5,194 bases of DNA, taken from positions 1 through 5,194 of the forward strand of contig CAMLFF010000240.1 in the NCBI GenBank assembly GCA_946479185.1. The letters run 5' to 3'. The translations under genes were made by a program, and so were the position numbers. The first letter of the stretch is position 1, and each line of letters starts with the position of its first letter. The notes below the pieces were generated by a model that ran no database searches, was not told the origin of the DNA, and was given only the letters and a program-made list of their open reading frames with translations. The DNA is from an uncultured Sphingobium sp. (GTDB taxonomy: Bacteria > Pseudomonadota > Alphaproteobacteria > Sphingomonadales > Sphingomonadaceae). Positions 1 to 5,194 of the stretch are shown one piece after another.

Positions 1-1178
1 AGCTGGCGCTGGAAACGCGTGTGCCGGTGATCCGCCGGGCCGAGATGCTGGCGGAACTCATGCGCCTCAAATCCACCGTTGCGGTGGCGGGCACGCATGG
101 CAAGACGACGACGACATCCATGATCGCTGCGCTGCTGGATGCCGGCGGCGTGGACCCGACCGTCATCAATGGCGGCATCATCAACAAATATGGCTCCAAC
201 GCGCGGCTCGGCAACAGCGAGTGGATGGTGGTGGAGGCTGATGAGAGCGATGGCAGCTTTCTGCGGCTCGATGGCACGATTGCGGTCGTCACCAATATCG
301 ATCCCGAGCATCTCGACCATTATGGCTCCTTTGATGCGGTGAAGGATGCCTTTGTCGAGTTCGTCGAGAATGTGCCCTTTTACGGCGCGGCGATCCTGTG
401 CCTTGACCATCCTGAAGTGCAGGCGATCTTGCCGCGTGTGCAGGACCGGCGGATCGTGACCTATGGCTTCTCGGCGCAGGCGGACATTCGCGGTGACAAT
501 GTACGCCCGGTGCCGGGTGGCAATATGTTCGATGTGCAGATCCGCGAGCGCGATGGATCGCTGCGCAAGATCAGCGATATCACCATGCCGATGCCGGGGC
601 GGCATAATGTGCTCAATGCGATGGCGGCGATTGGCGTTGCCCTGCAGATGGGCATTGACGATGCGACCGTGCAATCCGGCTTTGCCAATTTCGGCGGTGT
701 GAAGCGGCGCTTCACGCGCGTGGGTGAGATTGAAGTTGCTGGCGGTGGCGAGGCGATCGTCATCGACGATTATGGCCATCATCCGGTGGAAATCCGCGCG
801 GTGCTGGCGGCGGCACGTGAGGGCGCGCAGGGGCGGGTGGTTGCCGTAGTGCAGCCGCATCGCTTCACGCGATTGCGCGATCTGATGGATGACTTCCAGC
901 AATCCTTCAACGATGCCGATGTGGTGTATGTCGCGCCGGTCTATACCGCTGGTGAGCAGGCTATTGTTGGCGTGGATGCCGATGAGTTGGTGGCAGGCCT
1001 CAAGCGCCGTGGCCACCGCGCGGCGCAGACGATTGCCGATGCGGACGCGCTGGCGAAGGCGCTGGCCGCCGATTTGCAGGCGGATGACATGATCGTGTGC
1101 CTTGGCGCAGGTGATATCACGAAGTGGGCAGCCGGGCTTGCCTCCGCTGTCGATGCAGCGCGGAAGGAACTGGCCTGA
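1..1178 (+). CDS. murC: UDP-N-acetylmuramate--L-alanine ligase MurC (5'-truncated by window edge)
   Basis: Cytoplasmic ATP-dependent ligase that adds L-Ala to UDP-MurNAc, the first amino acid of the peptidoglycan stem. The reading frame is open from base 3 (LALETR, then the codons from base 21), so the GTG at 21 is an internal valine, not the start. About 391 codons are present; MurC is usually about 470-490 residues, so most of the N-terminal UDP-binding Rossmann domain lies outside. Counting from the codon at 21, visible Mur-ligase motifs are the ATP P-loop GTHGKTTT (24-31), [10 protein letters not shown] (71-80), [12 protein letters not shown] (91-102), PGRHNVLNA (192-200, central domain), DDYGHHPVE (249-257), QPHRFTR (278-284), [10 protein letters not shown] (303-312) and the C-terminal [10 protein letters not shown] (361-370). 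YGHHP and the Ala-ligase style of the rest separate it from MurD, MurE and MurF. No internal break. Its TGA overlaps the next ATG by one base, suggesting coupled translation. Confidence 0.97.
   Translation, partial: LALETRVPVIRRAEMLAELMRLKSTVAVAGTHGKTTTTSMIAALLDAGGVDPTVINGGIINKYGSNARLGNSEWMVVEADESDGSFLRLDGTIAVVTNIDPEHLDHYGSFDAVKDAFVEFVENVPFYGAAILCLDHPEVQAILPRVQDRRIVTYGFSAQADIRGDNVRPVPGGNMFDVQIRERDGSLRKISDITMPMPGRHNVLNAMAAIGVALQMGIDDATVQSGFANFGGVKRRFTRVGEIEVAGGGEAIVIDDYGHHPVEIRAVLAAAREGAQGRVVAVVQPHRFTRLRDLMDDFQQSFNDADVVYVAPVYTAGEQAIVGVDADELVAGLKRRGHRAAQTIADADALAKALAADLQADDMIVCLGAGDITKWAAGLASAVDAARKELA
1164..1168 (+). promoter_or_regulatory. Shine-Dalgarno of the small murC-murB gene
   Basis: AAGGA inside the last codons of murC, nine bases before the ATG at 1178. 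It supports that ATG as the start rather than the upstream in-frame GTG-type starts inside murC or the internal Met codons at 1190 and 1208. Confidence 0.6.
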
Positions 1179-1375
1179 TGTGGGAGCTGATGCGCATCGG
1201 CCTCGAGATGCAGGAACGCATGATCGAGGCGCAGGCCAAGGGTCTGGAAATGGCGCGCGACATGTTGGACGTTGCCGAGGTGCAGCGAGACGCTGGTCAG
1301 GCGGCGATGGACGTTGCTGAAGCGCAAAAGGCCATGTTCGGACGCTGGATCAATTTTTGGGGCGGGCGCAATTGA
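1178..1375 (+). CDS. small helical protein of unknown function, between murC and murB
   Basis: A 65-residue protein I do not recognise. The ATG shares its A with the murC stop codon (TGATG) and follows a good Shine-Dalgarno (AAGGA at 1164-1168, 9 bases upstream); its stop overlaps the murB start by four bases. This tight fit is the main reason to call it real. The protein has 8 Met, 11 acidic and 8 basic residues, no Cys and no Pro, so a continuous helix is plausible. Every seventh residue from 4 to 60 is hydrophobic (L4, M11, A18, M25, V32, A39, V46, M53, F60), giving an amphipathic or coiled-coil helix. The C-terminus has an aromatic cluster, MFGRWINFWGG (53-63), that could touch membrane or a partner. 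There is no signal peptide or full transmembrane segment. Position suggests an accessory role in wall synthesis or division, or simply a translational bridge from murC to murB; both are inference. Confidence 0.8.
   Translation: MWELMRIGLEMQERMIEAQAKGLEMARDMLDVAEVQRDAGQAAMDVAEAQKAMFGRWINFWGGRN
1202..1327 (+). repeat. three degenerate 42-base (14-residue) units inside the small gene
   Basis: Residues 9-50 of the small protein can be laid out as three consecutive 14-residue units: LEMQERMIEAQAKG, LEMARDMLDVAEVQ and RDAGQAAMDVAEAQ. Units 1 and 2 share LEM at the start, and units 2 and 3 share DVAE-x-Q at the end. At DNA level TGGACGTTGC occurs at 1266-1275 and again at 1308-1317, exactly 42 bases apart. 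This fits either old internal duplication or convergence to a helical period of two heptads; the units are too diverged to decide by eye. Confidence 0.4.
1361..1375 (+). promoter_or_regulatory. murB initiation region: weak SD and TTGA stop-start overlap
   Basis: GGCGG (1361-1365) stands six bases before the TTG at 1372, and TTGA (1372-1375) contains both the murB start and the TGA of the small gene. A rare start codon plus a non-canonical SD would make murB depend on ribosomes finishing the small gene. The alternative TTG at 1357 has only GGA at 1346-1348 as SD. Confidence 0.5.
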
Positions 1376-2301
1376 CGCAAGCCGCGCTCAAGACACTGAA
1401 CGATGACATTGCCGTCCGCGGCAAGCTGACGGCTGACGCGCCGTTGGCACCGCTCGTTTGGTTCAAGAGTGGCGGCGCGGCGGATTGGCTGTTCGAGCCG
1501 AAAGATGCTGATGATCTGTGCGCGTTTCTGGCGGCGCTTGATCCGAGCGTGCCGGTGATGGCGCTGGGGCTTGGCTCCAACCTGATCGTGCGCGATGGCG
1601 GTGTTCCGGGCGTGGTCGTGCGGCTGGGCAAGGCCTTTGCGCAGGTGGAGCGGCTGGGCGAGACCGGTCTGCGCTGCGGGGCGGGGGCATCGGGCATTCT
1701 CGTATCCTCGACCGCGCGCGATGCGGGTATTGGCGGGCTGGAGTTTCTGCGCTCGATCCCCGGCACGGTCGGTGGGTTCGTCCGCATGAATGGCGGCGCT
1801 TATGGGCGCGAAGTGAAGGATATATTGGTCGAGGCCGATGTGGTGCTGCGCAATGGCGAGCGTGTGACGCTGGCGCTCGATGCGCTGGGCTTCACTTATC
1901 GCCATAGCAGCTTGCCCGAGGGCGCAATCGTGATTTCGGCGCTGTTCAATGGCCACCGCGAAGCGAGCGATGTGATCCAGGCCGAGATGGACCGGATTGC
2001 CCAAGCGCGCGAAGCATCGCAGCCACTGCGCAGCAAGACGGGCGGCTCGACCTTCAAGAACCCTCCGGGCGAAAAGGCCTGGGCGTTGGTGGATGAAGCT
2101 GGCTGCCGCGGGCTGATGTTGGGCGGCGCGCAGGTGAGCGAGAAACATACCAATTTCCTCATCAACGCTGGCGATGCGACCAGCGCGCAGATCGAGGCGC
2201 TTGGGGAAGAAGTGCGCAAGCGCGTGAAGGATAAAAGTGGCGTGACTCTTGAGTGGGAAATTCAGCGTGTCGGCCGTGTGATGCAGGGAGACGCCGCATG
2301 A
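1372..2301 (+). CDS. murB: UDP-N-acetylenolpyruvoylglucosamine reductase MurB (type II)
   Basis: Cytoplasmic FAD enzyme that uses NADPH to reduce UDP-GlcNAc-enolpyruvate to UDP-MurNAc. I chose the TTG at 1372 (309 residues, beginning MTQAALK): it overlaps the previous stop in the four-base TTGA, with GGCGG at 1361-1365 six bases upstream. A second in-frame TTG at 1357 would add five residues. No ATG or GTG lies near enough; the first in-frame Met is residue 63. FAD-binding motifs are ALGLGSNLIVRDGG (64-77) and the SIPGTVGGFVRMNGGAYG stretch (128-145). Residues expected in catalysis are Y176/R177 in TYRHSS, S226 in GGSTFKNP (proton donor) and E296 in LEWEIQRVG. The length and the lack of the long Tyr-bearing loop of the E. 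coli enzyme make it type II, the usual form in alphaproteobacteria. Its stop overlaps ddl (ATGA). Confidence 0.96.
   Translation: MTQAALKTLNDDIAVRGKLTADAPLAPLVWFKSGGAADWLFEPKDADDLCAFLAALDPSVPVMALGLGSNLIVRDGGVPGVVVRLGKAFAQVERLGETGLRCGAGASGILVSSTARDAGIGGLEFLRSIPGTVGGFVRMNGGAYGREVKDILVEADVVLRNGERVTLALDALGFTYRHSSLPEGAIVISALFNGHREASDVIQAEMDRIAQAREASQPLRSKTGGSTFKNPPGEKAWALVDEAGCRGLMLGGAQVSEKHTNFLINAGDATSAQIEALGEEVRKRVKDKSGVTLEWEIQRVGRVMQGDAA
2285..2290 (+). promoter_or_regulatory. Shine-Dalgarno of ddl
   Basis: AGGGAG within the last codons of murB, seven bases before the ATG at 2298. It decides that ATG as the ddl start over the in-frame upstream GTG at 2253, which would prepend 15 residues not expected in the family. 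Confidence 0.75.
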
Positions 2302-3257
2302 AGGGTCCGTGGAACGTCGTCGTGCTGCTGGGCGGCTGGGCGGCTGAGCGTCAGGTGTCGCTCTGGAGCGGGGCGGATATCGCCAAGGCGCTGGAAGAGC
2401 GTGGGCATAAGGTGACGCGCATCGATCTGGGTGAGACGCCGGAGCAGGGGCGTGATCTGCCCGCCAAGCTGATCGCCGCCAATCCCGATGTCGTGTTCAA
2501 CGCGCTGCATGGCGTTCCGGGTGAGGATGGCACCGTGCAGGGGCTGATGGATGTGATGGGCTTCACCTACACCCATAGCGGCCTCGCGACCTCCGTGATC
2601 GCCATCGACAAGCAGCTGACCAAGCAGCATCTCGTGCCGCACGGCATTCCCATGCCGGGCGGGCGGATGATTGCATCGAAGGACTTGTTCGAGGCCGATC
2701 CGCTGCCGCGCCCCTATGTGGTGAAGCCGGTGAATGAGGGCTCGTCCGTTGGCGTGGCGATCATCACGGCGGAAGGCAATTATGGCAATCCGATTGGCCC
2801 CGATGTGGTGGGGCCGTGGCAGGATTTTGACGCGCTACTGGCTGAGCCCTTCATTCGCGGGCGCGAGCTGACGGTCGCCGTGCTGGGCGACCGGGCAATG
2901 GCGGTGACCGAGCTAAAGCCGCTCAATGGCTTTTACGATTTCGAGGCGAAATATACCGATGGCATGACCGAGCATGTCTGCCCGGCCGATGTGCCGGCGG
3001 AGATCGCACAGGCGATGATGGACATCGCGCTCAAGGCGCATCGCTTGCTGGGCTGCAAGGGCACGTCGCGGTCCGACTTCCGCTGGGATGATGAGCAGGG
3101 CCTTGCGGGCATTTTTCTGCTAGAGGTGAACACGCAGCCGGGCATGGCGCCGCTCAGCCTGCTGCCTGAGCAGGCGCGCTATCTGGGCATCAGTTATGGC
3201 GAACTGGTCGAGACGCTGATCGCCGACGCACTAGCGGCTAAGGGGGAGAAGGGATGA
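2298..3257 (+). CDS. ddl: D-alanine--D-alanine ligase (DdlB type)
   Basis: Cytoplasmic ATP-grasp ligase that joins two D-Ala; the dipeptide is later attached to the precursor by MurF. The protein has 319 residues, close to the roughly 306 of E. coli DdlB. Motifs by residue: LLGGWAAERQVSLWSG (10-25) with E17 matching E. coli E15; HGVPGEDGT (71-79); VVKPVNEGSSVG (141-152) with ATP-contacting K143 and S149 matching S150; the omega loop YDFEAKY (213-219) with Y219 matching Y216; KGTSRSDF (254-261); LLEVNTQPGM (274-283). D260, E276 and N278 are the expected Mg ligands and R258 the transition-state arginine. Tyr at 219 is the D-Ala-D-Ala form; no VanA-like or depsipeptide signature is present. The ATG at 2298 overlaps the murB stop (ATGA) behind a strong SD. 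The stop overlaps ftsQ the same way. Confidence 0.97.
   Translation: MKGPWNVVVLLGGWAAERQVSLWSGADIAKALEERGHKVTRIDLGETPEQGRDLPAKLIAANPDVVFNALHGVPGEDGTVQGLMDVMGFTYTHSGLATSVIAIDKQLTKQHLVPHGIPMPGGRMIASKDLFEADPLPRPYVVKPVNEGSSVGVAIITAEGNYGNPIGPDVVGPWQDFDALLAEPFIRGRELTVAVLGDRAMAVTELKPLNGFYDFEAKYTDGMTEHVCPADVPAEIAQAMMDIALKAHRLLGCKGTSRSDFRWDDEQGLAGIFLLEVNTQPGMAPLSLLPEQARYLGISYGELVETLIADALAAKGEKG
3242..3248 (+). promoter_or_regulatory. Shine-Dalgarno of ftsQ
   Basis: GGGGGAG in the last codons of ddl, five bases before the ATG at 3254. It is the strongest purine run before any start in the window and supports 3254 as the start despite the poorly conserved FtsQ N-terminus. Confidence 0.7.
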
Positions 3258-4213
3258 GCACAGCGACAATCAAGCGCGGCTCGGGCCGTGGCGGGCGTGT
3301 GAGTGCGCCAGCGCGCAGGCCGCGCCGCAACAAAGGCTTGCTTGATCGGTTGCTCGCCTATGTGCCGCTGAGCCCTGAACAGATCAATCGCGCGATGACA
3401 TGGGGCATCGGCCTGCTGGTGCTGGTCATCCTGTGGTTCGCCGCCAGCTTCATGGGCCTGCCTGCTATGGCGCGCGCGGAACTGAGCGAGCTTGCCGGGC
3501 GCGCAGGCTTTGCCGTCGCCAAGATCGAAGTGCGCGGGCTTGAGCGCAATGACGAGATGCCCGTCTCGGACATTGCCGTGAAATATGTCGAGCGCTCCAT
3601 GCTCTCGGTGGATCTCGACAAGCTGCGCTCGGAAGTGATGACGCTCGGCTGGGTGAAGGAGGCACGTGTTTCCCGCCGTTTGCCTGACGCGCTGATCGTC
3701 GATGTGATCGAGCGTCAGCCGGTTGCGGTGTGGCAGCATGATGGCAAGCTGAGCCTTGTGGATGCGAGCGGCATCGAGCTTGGCATGGTTGCGGCCAACG
3801 CAATCCCCGACCTGCCGCTGGTGGTAGGGCCGGATGCAAACAAGCGCACCGCTGCGCTCGCCAAGCTGATGGATGCCGCCCCTGCGCTCAAGCCTTTGCT
3901 GCGCGGGGCGACCTGGGTGGGCAATCGCCGCTGGGATCTGGGTTTTCGATCCGGCGAACTGCTGATGCTGCCGGAAGGTGATGCGGATGCGGCTGCGGCA
4001 CTGGTGAATTTTGCGCGGATGGATGGCGTGGATCGGCTTCTGGGCCGTGGCGTGCTGCGGTTCGACATGCGCGATGCGACGCGCTTCGTGCTGCGTTTGC
4101 CGCCGGGTCAGGCCAAGGATGATGCGCCGACCGTGAGCACGGCAGGCGGCGCAACAGTGGTGACTGGTAGCGAGCCGAAGGCGCCGACCGCCGCTGCCAG
4201 CACGGAAGGCTGA
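3254..4213 (+). CDS. ftsQ: cell division protein FtsQ (DivIB family)
   Basis: Bitopic inner-membrane divisome protein that, with FtsL and FtsB, links early division proteins to septal peptidoglycan synthesis. The protein has 319 residues. Residues 1-48 form a basic cytoplasmic tail (K7, R8, R12, R15, R21, R22, R24, R25, K27). A single hydrophobic segment at about 49-69 is the membrane anchor, so the rest is periplasmic. The POTRA domain covers about 86-156, with FAVAKIEVRGLE (86-97), a conserved WVKEARVSRRLPD (133-145) and VIERQPVAVW (151-160). The FtsQ beta domain follows, from WQHDGKLSLVDASG (160-173) to about 282, including the GNRRWDLGF stretch (223-231). Residues 284-319 are a low-complexity Ala/Thr/Gly/Pro tail, probably disordered. 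The start overlaps the ddl stop (ATGA). The position between ddl and ftsA is the classical one, which supports the call despite low family conservation. Confidence 0.95.
   Translation: MSTATIKRGSGRGGRVSAPARRPRRNKGLLDRLLAYVPLSPEQINRAMTWGIGLLVLVILWFAASFMGLPAMARAELSELAGRAGFAVAKIEVRGLERNDEMPVSDIAVKYVERSMLSVDLDKLRSEVMTLGWVKEARVSRRLPDALIVDVIERQPVAVWQHDGKLSLVDASGIELGMVAANAIPDLPLVVGPDANKRTAALAKLMDAAPALKPLLRGATWVGNRRWDLGFRSGELLMLPEGDADAAAALVNFARMDGVDRLLGRGVLRFDMRDATRFVLRLPPGQAKDDAPTVSTAGGATVVTGSEPKAPTAAASTEG
4204..4209 (+). promoter_or_regulatory. Shine-Dalgarno of ftsA
   Basis: GGAAGG in the last codons of ftsQ, five bases before the ATG at 4215. The ftsQ TGA and the ftsA ATG are one base apart, so re-initiation is plausible here too. 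Confidence 0.65.
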
Positions 4214-4214
4214 T

Positions 4215-5194
4215 ATGGCCGCCACGCGCAATGATGGCCTGATTACCGCCATCGACATTGGCACCTGGAAAGTCTCGGCGCTTATCGCCAAGAAGCAGGA
4301 AGATGGCAGCCTCACCGTGCTGGGCACTGGCCAGCGCGAGAGCCGGGGTGTGCGGCGCGGGTTCGTGATCGACATGGAGCGCACCGAGCTTGCCGTGCGC
4401 GAGACAGTGGAGCAGGCCGAGAAGGTTGCGGGCACCAATATTGAGAAGGTGCTGCTGAGCTTTTCCGGCAGCAGCATCGAGAGCCGGGTCGAGCCGGTTG
4501 AGATGGCTGTGGGCGGTCGTCGGATTGAGCAGGCCGATATCGACGCGCTGTTTGATATGGCGCGCGAGCGGATCAATCCTGAAGGCCGCGTGATCCTGCA
4601 GGCCAATCCAACGCTCTATACCATTGATGGCATGCGCGGAGTGGCGCGCCCGCTGGGGCTCCATGCCGATCAGCTTGGCGTAGACATCCATGTGATGCTC
4701 GCCGATGGCGCGCCGCTGCGCAATCTGGAGACGAGCGTTCGCGGCGCTTATCTGGATGTGCAATCGATCATCGCCTCTCCTGTGGCGACGGCGGCGGCAT
4801 GTCTTTCGGATGAAGAGCGCGATCTTGGCGTGGCGCTCGTCGAGTTGGGCGCGGGCGTGACCAATGTGTCGCTCCATATCGGTGGGATGCTGGTGGGCTT
4901 GAAGTCCATCCCCATCGGCGCGGCGGATATTACCGATGATATCGCTTCGGCCTTCGGGATTCGGCGCAGTCAGGCTGAGCGGATGAAATGCTTTTATGGC
5001 TCGGCGATGCAGAATCGTCGCGATTTCCGCGAGATTATCGAGATCGCCCCGGCAGCGAGCAGCGCAGAGCAGGCCGAGACGCGCCGGGTGACGCGGGCAG
5101 AACTGGTCGGCGTGATTTGCGAGCGGCTCAACCGGCTGATGAGCGAAGTGAACAAGGCGTTGAATGAAATGGGCTTTCATTCGCCGGTCGGGCG
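4215..5194 (+). CDS. ftsA: cell division protein FtsA (3'-truncated by window edge)
   Basis: Actin-like ATPase that tethers FtsZ filaments to the cytoplasmic membrane and recruits later divisome proteins. The frame is open to the window end: 326 codons of a protein usually about 410-430 residues. Visible parts are the phosphate-1 motif AIDIGTWKVSALIA (12-25), the region SRGVRRGFVIDME (43-55), the FtsA-specific 1C domain (about 80-165, with LQANPTLYTIDG at 128-139 and LGVDIHVMLAD at 154-164), a segment matching the interdomain region (SIIASPVATAAACL, 184-197), phosphate-2 VALVELGAGVTNVSLHIGG (206-224) and SIPIGAADITDDIA (231-244). The adenosine motif and the C-terminal membrane-targeting amphipathic helix lie beyond the window. 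The 1C domain and the gene order separate FtsA from MreB and DnaK relatives. W18 in phosphate 1 and E210 in phosphate 2 (commonly Asp) differ from the usual motif. ftsZ is expected next. Confidence 0.97.
   Translation, partial: MAATRNDGLITAIDIGTWKVSALIAKKQEDGSLTVLGTGQRESRGVRRGFVIDMERTELAVRETVEQAEKVAGTNIEKVLLSFSGSSIESRVEPVEMAVGGRRIEQADIDALFDMARERINPEGRVILQANPTLYTIDGMRGVARPLGLHADQLGVDIHVMLADGAPLRNLETSVRGAYLDVQSIIASPVATAAACLSDEERDLGVALVELGAGVTNVSLHIGGMLVGLKSIPIGAADITDDIASAFGIRRSQAERMKCFYGSAMQNRRDFREIIEIAPAASSAEQAETRRVTRAELVGVICERLNRLMSEVNKALNEMGFHSPVG

Noticed and set aside
21..23. GTG at 21 as the start of murC
   Set aside because: The frame is open upstream to base 3 and encodes family-like residues (LALETR before VPVIRRAEM). 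Starting here would remove the N-terminal UDP-binding domain of an otherwise intact MurC.
1297..2148. 283-codon open frame on the minus strand opposite murB
   Set aside because: Shadow of murB; no motif is visible and it overlaps an essential gene over its whole length.
2325..2348. GGWAAE in the Ddl N-terminus as an aberrant motif
   Set aside because: It differs from the E. coli GGTSAE, but GGW-type versions are, as far as I recall, ordinary in alphaproteobacterial Ddl, and the functional Glu is present.
2931..2957. Phe in the Ddl omega loop (YDFEAKY) as a D-Ala-D-Lac specificity switch
   Set aside because: Counting against E. coli DdlB, the specificity residue Y216 aligns with the final Tyr (Y219 here), which is kept. 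The Phe aligns with Y212, so there is no evidence for depsipeptide activity.
2900..4215. CtrA-controlled ftsQA promoter as in Caulobacter
   Set aside because: A CtrA box needs two TTAA half sites; I find no TTAA anywhere in the window and no convincing -35/-10 pair, so no internal promoter can be supported.
3194..4606. 470-codon open frame on the minus strand across ddl, ftsQ and ftsA
   Set aside because: It lies opposite three well-supported genes, has an Arg/His/Ala/Ser-rich composition with no recognisable domain, and is the expected by-product of strong GC3 bias.
3888..5180. 430-codon open frame on the minus strand opposite ftsQ and ftsA
   Set aside because: Same reasoning: a mirror frame of real coding sequence, His/Arg/Ala-rich, without domains or a sensible SD.
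1..5194. Mobile elements, CRISPR, tRNA or rRNA, riboswitches, terminators
   Set aside because: Coding sequence is continuous, with no spacer larger than one base, no long inverted or direct repeats seen, and no U-tract hairpin noticed.

Overview
The window is a gapless, plus-strand stretch of the division and cell wall (dcw) cluster of a GC-rich alphaproteobacterium. Protein style points to Sphingomonadales (Sphingomonas, Sphingobium, Novosphingobium and relatives). Examples are the [11 protein letters not shown] and [14 protein letters not shown] stretches of MurC, a short type II MurB with APLAPLVWFKSGGAADW, and Ddl opening with LLGGWAAERQVSL. The order murC-murB-ddl-ftsQ-ftsA is standard for alphaproteobacteria. 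The family assignment is an inference from remembered homologues, not a database result.

Layout: positions 1-1178 hold the 3' three quarters of murC (5' end outside the window). A 65-codon gene of unknown function follows at 1178-1375, then murB (1372-2301, TTG start), ddl (2298-3257), ftsQ (3254-4213) and the first 326 codons of ftsA (4215-5194, 3' end outside). Junctions are a 1-base overlap (TGATG), three 4-base overlaps (TTGA, ATGA, ATGA) and a 1-base gap. There is no intergenic room for a promoter or terminator, so the six genes are most likely one translationally coupled transcript.

Together, MurC adds L-Ala to UDP-MurNAc, MurB makes UDP-MurNAc by reducing the enolpyruvyl intermediate, and Ddl supplies the D-Ala-D-Ala dipeptide that MurF later attaches. 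FtsQ and FtsA belong to the septal machinery that uses this precursor. murG is expected upstream and ftsZ downstream, both outside the window.

The one unexplained item is the small gene between murC and murB. It encodes a Met-rich, apparently all-helical protein with 7/14-residue periodicity and an aromatic C-terminus. No mobile element, RNA gene, CRISPR array or sign of horizontal transfer was seen. No dramatically new system is evident; the rest is ordinary core genome with a few residue-level peculiarities.
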